Source: Bacteroidales bacterium
Lineage (GTDB): Bacteria; Bacteroidota; Bacteroidia; Bacteroidales; Paludibacteraceae
Reading direction: 5' to 3'
Length of the DNA: 46,185 bases
Assembly: GCA_022777485.1 (NCBI GenBank)
Contig: JALFGC010000075.1
Span: 1-46,185 of the forward strand
The notes under the pieces are model-generated. The model was not told the DNA's origin. It searched no databases and saw only the letters and a list, made by a program, of their open reading frames with translations. This document shows, one piece after another, positions 42,108 through 46,185 of this stretch (position 1 is its first letter; every line of letters starts with the position of its first letter). The translations under genes and the position numbers were made by a program.

Positions 42108-42668
42108 TTAGGGTAAGCATAGTATTTTCTTTCCATTGTGCAAGTAGATGCCTGCGATTGGTGAGACGACTTCTCTTCCAAAAATATCATACCATACACC
42201 ATTATCGGTTTTCCCTTTTTCGGCGACACTCTTCCCTGTGGATACCCCCACAAAATCTACCTCTATGGAGTCGCTACCTACCGTCTCGCGCAGCCCCGAT
42301 ACATCATCGATATGCCCTATCGGAGTATAGCGGTAAGATGTGGTAAAAGAGTCATAAAATAGTACCAGACAGTTATCGCCGTAGAGCATGATATCCCCTG
42401 CATGGATGGTTCCTATATGGGCAGCATTGGCGGGCAAGTCGATAGAGAGGTAGTGGTACTTCTCGTTTCCATTCAGTTCGTACATCTCTACTTTGAGAGG
42501 AAGCAAGCCAACGAAGGCATGTGCTGTAGGGGTGTCGTACAGCGATGCAATAAAGGTGTTTGTGCCTATTCGGAGTTGTATACTCGTACCTACAATCGGA
42601 GTATCTTGGCTGCAAGCGGTCATAGTGCAAATAGATAGAGTGACGAACAATGAGATTATTCGTTTCAT
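42108..42668 (-). CDS. Cyclophilin-like lipoprotein with a C-terminal sorting-type tail
   Basis: The 186-residue product (start at 42668, MKRIISLF) has a lipoprotein signal with the lipobox Cys in SICTMTACSQ. A cyclophilin-like domain follows (about 30-130; TFIASLYDTPTAHAFVGLLP, ELNGNEKYHYL, GTIHAGDIMLYGDNCLVLFY), which resembles bacterial cyclophilin_like proteins rather than active prolyl isomerases. The last 30 residues (VWYDIFGREVVSPIAGIYLH then NGKKILC) look like the short tails on secreted Bacteroidales proteins. An N-terminal lipid anchor together with a C-terminal sorting-like tail is unusual. The flavodoxin gene lies 14 bases upstream. Confidence 0.85.
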   Translation of the reverse strand: MKRIISLFVTLSICTMTACSQDTPIVGTSIQLRIGTNTFIASLYDTPTAHAFVGLLPLKVEMYELNGNEKYHYLSIDLPANAAHIGTIHAGDIMLYGDNCLVLFYDSFTTSYRYTPIGHIDDVSGLRETVGSDSIEVDFVGVSTGKSVAEKGKTDNGVWYDIFGREVVSPIAGIYLHNGKKILCLP

Positions 42669-42682
42669 ATTCGAGATAGTTT

Positions 42683-43237
42683 TCAGTTTGCTATTTTTAG
42701 CCAAGCGCGGAGGGATTGGGGCGTGGCTTGGTTGAGCAGGCGCCCTTCGTGGATTTGCAGCGAGGGGTAGGTCTTAATCAGGAAATGCACGCTGTGGCTT
42801 ATCGCGCTGCTGCCGGATGTGGCAAAGGGGATGATGGTCTTGCCTTTCAGTGCGGTCTGCTCTATAAAGGTCTGGATGATACGCGGGGGCAGGTCCCACC
42901 AGATGGGGAAGCCCAAATAGACGGTATCGTATCGGCTCATGTCGGGCGATGGTTGCGCCATGGCTGGGCGCGCTTTGGAGTCTGCCATCTCCACGCTGCT
43001 GCGCGACTGCTCGTTGCGCCAGTTGAGGTCGGACGAGGTGTAGGGGTGGGCGGGTACTATCTCAAACAAGTCCGCACCGGTCAATTCGGCTATCTGCTGC
43101 GCCACGGCACGCGTTGTGCCCGTGGCGGAGAAGTATGCCACTAGTGTCTTTGTCTCCATTGTTGTGTTCTGATTTGCAAAAGTTAAACCACACAGCAGGC
43201 TCCACAAGCCTGCCAATAAATAAATTGTTCGTTTCAT
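42683..43237 (-). CDS. Flavodoxin-family protein with an export-like N-terminus
   Basis: FMN-binding electron carrier or quinone reductase-like protein. The 184-residue product contains the FMN phosphate loop YFSATGTTRAVAQ (about 35-47), LGFPIWWDLPP and FATSGSSAISHS, as in the flavodoxin_4 group. A hydrophobic 22-residue N-terminal segment (MKRTIYLLAGLWSLLCGLTFA) precedes the flavodoxin fold; an internal Met (METKTLVAYF) would give a cytoplasmic form, so both locations are possible. It shares close spacing with the cyclophilin-like and hydrolase genes. Expected to act in redox or detoxification reactions; the partner is unknown. Confidence 0.9.
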   Translation of the reverse strand: MKRTIYLLAGLWSLLCGLTFANQNTTMETKTLVAYFSATGTTRAVAQQIAELTGADLFEIVPAHPYTSSDLNWRNEQSRSSVEMADSKARPAMAQPSPDMSRYDTVYLGFPIWWDLPPRIIQTFIEQTALKGKTIIPFATSGSSAISHSVHFLIKTYPSLQIHEGRLLNQATPQSLRAWLKIAN

Positions 43238-43249
43238 ATCTGCGTTTTT

Positions 43250-43447
43250 AACATATAATTGTCGTGGAGACTTAACATGTAATTGTCGTGTAAGACATTA
43301 TAACATATAATTGTCGTGTAATTATTCATTAATTATTTTTCTTAGTGTACATCTTTGCGTGTGTTATTCATCTAATTTGCAACGAATAATTAATGATAAA
43401 TTATATGATAATTATATGTTCAAAAAGATATATGATAATTATATGTT
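43250..43447. repeat. Clustered AACATATAATTGTCGTG units (MITE-end family)
   Basis: Three direct units (43250-43266, 43274-43290, 43302-43318) and two inverted ATAATTATATGTT units (43408-43420, 43435-43447) lie between the CMD-cupin and flavodoxin genes. They match the ends of the element at 38349-38428. No gene or clear promoter in the gap. Confidence 0.8.
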
Positions 43448-43464
43448 AAGAGTGAGATTACGGC

Positions 43465-44250
43465 TTATAGTTTTTCCAGCCATTCTGTCCATGTCTCTTT
43501 GCCCTGTACTTCGATGGCGAGGTGTGCGAACCAACTGTCGTCTGCTGCGCCGTGCCAGTGCTTCACGCCGGCGGGGATGTTCACCACATTGCCGGGCATG
43601 AGTGGTTGCGGCTCTTTGCCCCATTCCTGATACCAGCCTCTGCCCGCCACGCACACCAACACTTGTCCGCCGCCCTCGGTCGCATGGTGGATATGCCAGT
43701 GGTTGCGGCAGCCGGGCTCGAAGGTTACATTCACTATTTTTACCTGCGCATCGGACACGGGCGACAGGTAACTTTGCCCTGTGAAATACTGCGCGTAGGC
43801 GTCGTTAGGTGCGCCTATGGGGAAGAGCATGGTCTGCTGAAACGCCTCGCGGGGTGTCTGTGCAGCCTCAGGGTCTGCCCACACGTCTTTCGCCATCCGA
43901 AAAGCCGCCCATGCCTTGGGCCAACCGGCATAGAAAGCGATATGGGTGATGATCTCGCTAATCTCGGTGTGGGTGATGCCGTTGCGCTTCGCCTCCTGCA
44001 AGTGGAAGATGAGTGAGTTGTCGGTGATTCCCTGACTGATAAGCGCTGTCAGGGTAACCATACTGCGGTCGCGGAGGCTCAGCAGGTCGTTTCTGCTCCA
44101 CACCTCCCCGAAGAGGATGTCATCGTTGAGGTGGGCAAACTCGGGGGCAAACTCGCCCAACTGCTCTCGCCCTGCCGTCTGTACAATGCGTTGTTGTGCC
44201 ATACTGAAAGAAGGAATTAAGAGGAAGAAAAATATAAAAAGCTTTTTCAT
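43465..44250 (-). CDS. Exported carboxymuconolactone-decarboxylase/cupin fusion protein
   Basis: The 261-residue product (start at 44250, MKKLFIFFFLLIPSFSMAQ, a clear signal peptide) joins two domains: an AhpD/CMD-like helical domain (about 30-125; RSMVTLTALISQG, EAKRNGITHTEISEIITHIAFYAGWP) and a cupin domain (about 150-245; NHWHIHHATEGGGQVLVC with metal-type histidines, and VNIPAGVKHWHG). The CMD domain lacks an obvious CxxC pair, so a peroxidatic role is not indicated. The strong promoter at 44279-44309 and the redox neighbours downstream suggest a stress-linked operon. Length and the domain pair are common in Bacteroidetes. Confidence 0.9.
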   Translation of the reverse strand: MKKLFIFFFLLIPSFSMAQQRIVQTAGREQLGEFAPEFAHLNDDILFGEVWSRNDLLSLRDRSMVTLTALISQGITDNSLIFHLQEAKRNGITHTEISEIITHIAFYAGWPKAWAAFRMAKDVWADPEAAQTPREAFQQTMLFPIGAPNDAYAQYFTGQSYLSPVSDAQVKIVNVTFEPGCRNHWHIHHATEGGGQVLVCVAGRGWYQEWGKEPQPLMPGNVVNIPAGVKHWHGAADDSWFAHLAIEVQGKETWTEWLEKL

Positions 44251-44278
44251 ATTGGTGTCATTCAAATCCTTTCGAGTG

Positions 44279-44309
44279 CAAAGGTAGCAATAAAAAATGA
44301 TAGGGCAAA
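44279..44309 (-). promoter_or_regulatory. Promoter of the CMD-cupin gene and probably the redox group
   Basis: On the - strand: TTTG, 19 bases, TACCTTTG (44279-44286), about 30 bases before the ATG. The longer upstream frame is excluded by this position. Confidence 0.8.
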
Positions 44310-44399
44310 CACTTGTCCTATCAAATCGGTAATTAGGGTACACCTTTCGGGAATTGGGGTAAGGGAAGGCAATTATAAAGCATTGCATGCCCGAGCAAG

Positions 44400-44700
44400 A
44401 GCCACGAAATCTCCATTGCGGTCCCGATAAATCGGGATAACACTTCCTGCCGAACATACCTTCCCGCCATCGTTGCTGCCTTTCTTTGGTGCGGCCTGGA
44501 GACCGCACCTCCTTGCATGTTGCCCCGTTGGGAGATGGTTTTTCTCCGTTAAAAGCCATTAAAAGAGCCATTAGAACTTGTTTATTCTCGGCTTCTACCT
44601 GCCTATTTCATTCGTCTTTTTGCCGTCTTTTTACCGTCTTTTTACCGTCTTTTTACCGTAATGTACGGCTAATGAATTGTTATCGCCGGAACTAAGGAGT
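44400..44700. repeat. Composite repeat block (copy B, inverted relative to copy A)
   Basis: Contains, in mirror order to 11938-12230, a CCCGATAAATCGGG palindrome (44423-44436), the family-3 palindrome (44488-44514), TTCTCCGTTAAAAGCCATTA and CGTCTTTTTACC tandem units (44618-44660). No gene is seen between 44251 and 44730. Confidence 0.75.
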
Positions 44701-44730
44701 GGACTTGTTAGACAGCCTCTATGGGTAGGA

Positions 44731-46185
44731 TTATTCCTTGTATTCGCTGCCGCCGCCGAGGGCGCGGTAGAGGGTTACCACGGCTTGGAGGGTCTGCATG
44801 CGATTGGCTATCTGCGTGAACTGCGCTTGCAGGAGACTGTTTTGGGCTGTCAGCACCTCCAGATAGGTGGTGCTACCATACTGCATCTTGAGTTTCGTTG
44901 CCTTAGCCGCCCGCTGCAGTGCCTCCACCTGACTATCATAAAGCGACTGTTTGTCGGCGAGCGTTTGGTAGTTGTGCAGCGCATTGTTCACCTCGTTGCC
45001 CGCCGAGAGCACCGTTTGCGAAAACATGAGCAGTGCCTCGCGTTGTTGCGATTTCGCCATCTTAAGTTGCTGTATATTGCGACCGGATTGGAACAGCGGT
45101 ACGAAGAGCGATGCCGCCAAAGAGGAGATGAAGGTCATGGGGTTGATGATGGTGGCATAACTATGGTTTGTCCATCCAAGACTACCGCTCAGGGTCAGCG
45201 AGGGAAAGAAACTGCTGCGGGCGTAGTTGACGGCATAGAACGCGCGTGCCATATTCTGCTCCGCTGCTCGCACATCGGGACGGCGAAGGAGGATATCCGC
45301 GGGAAGCGAAGCCGCAGGGTCTAATACTAAAGCCTGCTCGAAAAGCGAGCCCCTCTGAATGAAGGATGAAGGATGAAGGACACAGGATGAAGGACTTGTT
45401 ACCTTTGTCTCTGAGGTTTCAGAGTCGGCACTATTCTCAGCAGTCGGGGGCGCCTGCGCACCCGGACATGCTCCTTGCTTCATATCCTCCCCCCACACCA
45501 TCAGCCGCATTGCATTTTCCGTCTCGTATATCTGTTGGCGCAGGTCAAGTACTATGGTTCGGATGGAATAGTAGGTGGCTTCCATCTGCGTTACTGCCGC
45601 TTCATCGGACATACCCGCCGCTTTCAGTTTGCGCATGGTGCTGACGGTCTCTGCCCATGTACTCTCTGTCTCCTCGGCGGTAGCAAGTTGGGCATCGAGC
45701 ATGAGGAGAGTGTAGTAGGTGTTCGCCACACCGGCGATGAGTGCGCATCGCGATGCCTGCTCATAGTCGAGCATCTGCGCCTTGGCGGCTTTTGCACCGC
45801 GCAGGCTATTGAGCGTCCGACCAAAGATGTCGAACTCCCACGAGGCGGCGGCTATCAGGTCGTAGGTGCCGTTGCGTATCCCTCCTTGCGGGGAGAAACC
45901 CGCCGAGGGGGAGAGCGACACCGACGGCACATACGCTAACTGCGCCCCGCGCAATGCTGCCTCCGCTTGCATCACATGCTCGTGCGCTACCTGCAAATCG
46001 AGGTTATGCACCAGTGCCGTGTCTATCAACGCCCGTAAGTACGGGTCGGAGAAGAGAGAGTCCCATGGGATGAAGGATAAAGGACATTCTTGGGATGAAG
46101 GATCAAGGACGCAGGATGAAGGACTTATTACCTTCGTCTCTGAGGCGGACAAGGAGGTGCGGTCTCCAGGCCACACCGTAGTATC
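44731..46185 (-). CDS. Outer-membrane efflux factor (NodT/TolC type), 5' end outside the window
   Basis: Outer-membrane channel of a tripartite RND-type exporter. Visible domain order: FFTDP-like WDSLFSDPYLRALIDTALVHN, long coiled alpha-barrel helices, SLPADILLRRPDVRAAEQ (diagnostic of the NodT family), and the second repeat ending LYRALGGGSEYKE. The frame stays open to the window edge (46185), and the usual lipoprotein signal is missing; the GTG at 46176 is probably not the true start. Two in-frame repeat insertions are present: near the N-terminus (46068-46177) and between the two halves (45359-45466, giving GAQAPPTAENSADSETSETK). If functional, the channel tolerates both. Pump and adaptor genes would be beyond the window. 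Confidence 0.9.
   Translation of the reverse strand, partial: DTTVWPGDRTSLSASETKVISPSSCVLDPSSQECPLSFIPWDSLFSDPYLRALIDTALVHNLDLQVAHEHVMQAEAALRGAQLAYVPSVSLSPSAGFSPQGGIRNGTYDLIAAASWEFDIFGRTLNSLRGAKAAKAQMLDYEQASRCALIAGVANTYYTLLMLDAQLATAEETESTWAETVSTMRKLKAAGMSDEAAVTQMEATYYSIRTIVLDLRQQIYETENAMRLMVWGEDMKQGACPGAQAPPTAENSADSETSETKVTSPSSCVLHPSSFIQRGSLFEQALVLDPAASLPADILLRRPDVRAAEQNMARAFYAVNYARSSFFPSLTLSGSLGWTNHSYATIINPMTFISSLAASLFVPLFQSGRNIQQLKMAKSQQREALLMFSQTVLSAGNEVNNALHNYQTLADKQSLYDSQVEALQRAAKATKLKMQYGSTTYLEVLTAQNSLLQAQFTQIANRMQTLQAVVTLYRALGGGSEYKE
45359..45466 (-). repeat. Family-1 element plus family-4 palindrome inside the efflux-factor gene
   Basis: The family-1 part (45359-45437) encodes SADSETSETKVTSPSSCVLH then PSS; the family-4 part (45438-45466) encodes GAQAPPTAEN. 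Together they form an insertion of about 38 residues in a variable loop just before the LPADILLRRPDV block. Confidence 0.9.
46068..46177 (-). repeat. Family-1 element plus decayed family-3 palindrome near the N-terminus of the efflux factor
   Basis: Encodes VWPGDRTSL (family 3) and then SASETKVISPSSCVLDPSSQ (family 1), directly before the first conserved block of the mature protein. Same frame and orientation as the internal copies. Confidence 0.85.

Noticed and set aside
41012..42253. Longer start for the alpha/beta hydrolase at 42253
   Set aside because: It overlaps the 3' end of the cyclophilin-like gene in another frame; a good signal peptide begins at 42094.
43465..44571. Longer start for the CMD-cupin gene at 44571
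   Set aside because: The extension crosses the promoter at 44279-44309 and repeat sequence; a clear signal peptide starts at 44250.
1..46185. tRNA or rRNA genes
   Set aside because: No GGTTCGAATCC-type T-arm with a matching cloverleaf and no rRNA sequence was found on either strand by reading.

Overview
The window looks like chromosomal DNA from a Bacteroidales bacterium, probably an uncultured gut-type lineage. The evidence is eleven promoters of the Bacteroidetes form TTTG-N19/20-TAnnTTTG, little use of Shine-Dalgarno sequences, and characteristic genes: YidC with a long periplasmic domain, a BspA-like leucine-rich surface protein, a PL1 pectate lyase with a C-terminal sorting-type tail, PyrK-dependent PyrD, and a NodT-type outer-membrane factor. 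No rRNA, tRNA, CRISPR array, phage or transposase gene was seen.

Layout. (1) 1-13.8 kb, mostly + strand: pheT, a YbaK/ProX-type editing protein (- strand), kdsB, deoD, a small outer-membrane barrel protein, yidC, a second barrel protein, htpG, a long rod-shaped structured RNA (a 6S RNA candidate) and a BspA-like protein. (2) 14.0-28.9 kb, all - strand: a nucleotide-synthesis supercluster transcribed pyrC-pyrK-pyrD-pyrF-pyrE-pyrB-(four-helix-bundle gene)-guaB-guaA-purE-purL, with one clear promoter upstream of pyrC. It covers UMP synthesis except carbamoyl-phosphate synthase, both GMP-branch steps and two IMP-pathway steps. pyrB carries a C-terminal tail that matches only the zinc half of PyrI. 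The pyr genes look Clostridia-like. (3) 29.1-37.1 kb: pectate lyase (-), then a class A penicillin-binding protein, a TPR protein and a TraB/GumN-like protein (+). (4) 37.1-46.2 kb, all -: Nudix hydrolase, O6-alkylguanine methyltransferase, iron alcohol dehydrogenase, AraC regulator, a redox/stress-like group (alpha/beta hydrolase, cyclophilin-like lipoprotein, flavodoxin, CMD-cupin protein) and an outer-membrane efflux factor that runs off the window.

The most unusual feature is a dense set of short palindromic repeat families filling most intergenic gaps. They repeatedly touch or supply stop codons, in two cases supply a start codon, and in several genes lie inside the reading frame. Family 1 (arms GGATGAAAGAC / GTCTTTCATCC around a roughly 45 bp core) sits twice inside purL and twice inside the efflux-factor gene. 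All four are in the same orientation and frame, the only frame without stops, and give the peptide signature SETKVISPSSCVLHPSS; a trace is also visible in pyrK. This resembles in principle the in-gene palindromic elements of Rickettsia. No mobilising enzyme is encoded here, so how the repeats spread is open.
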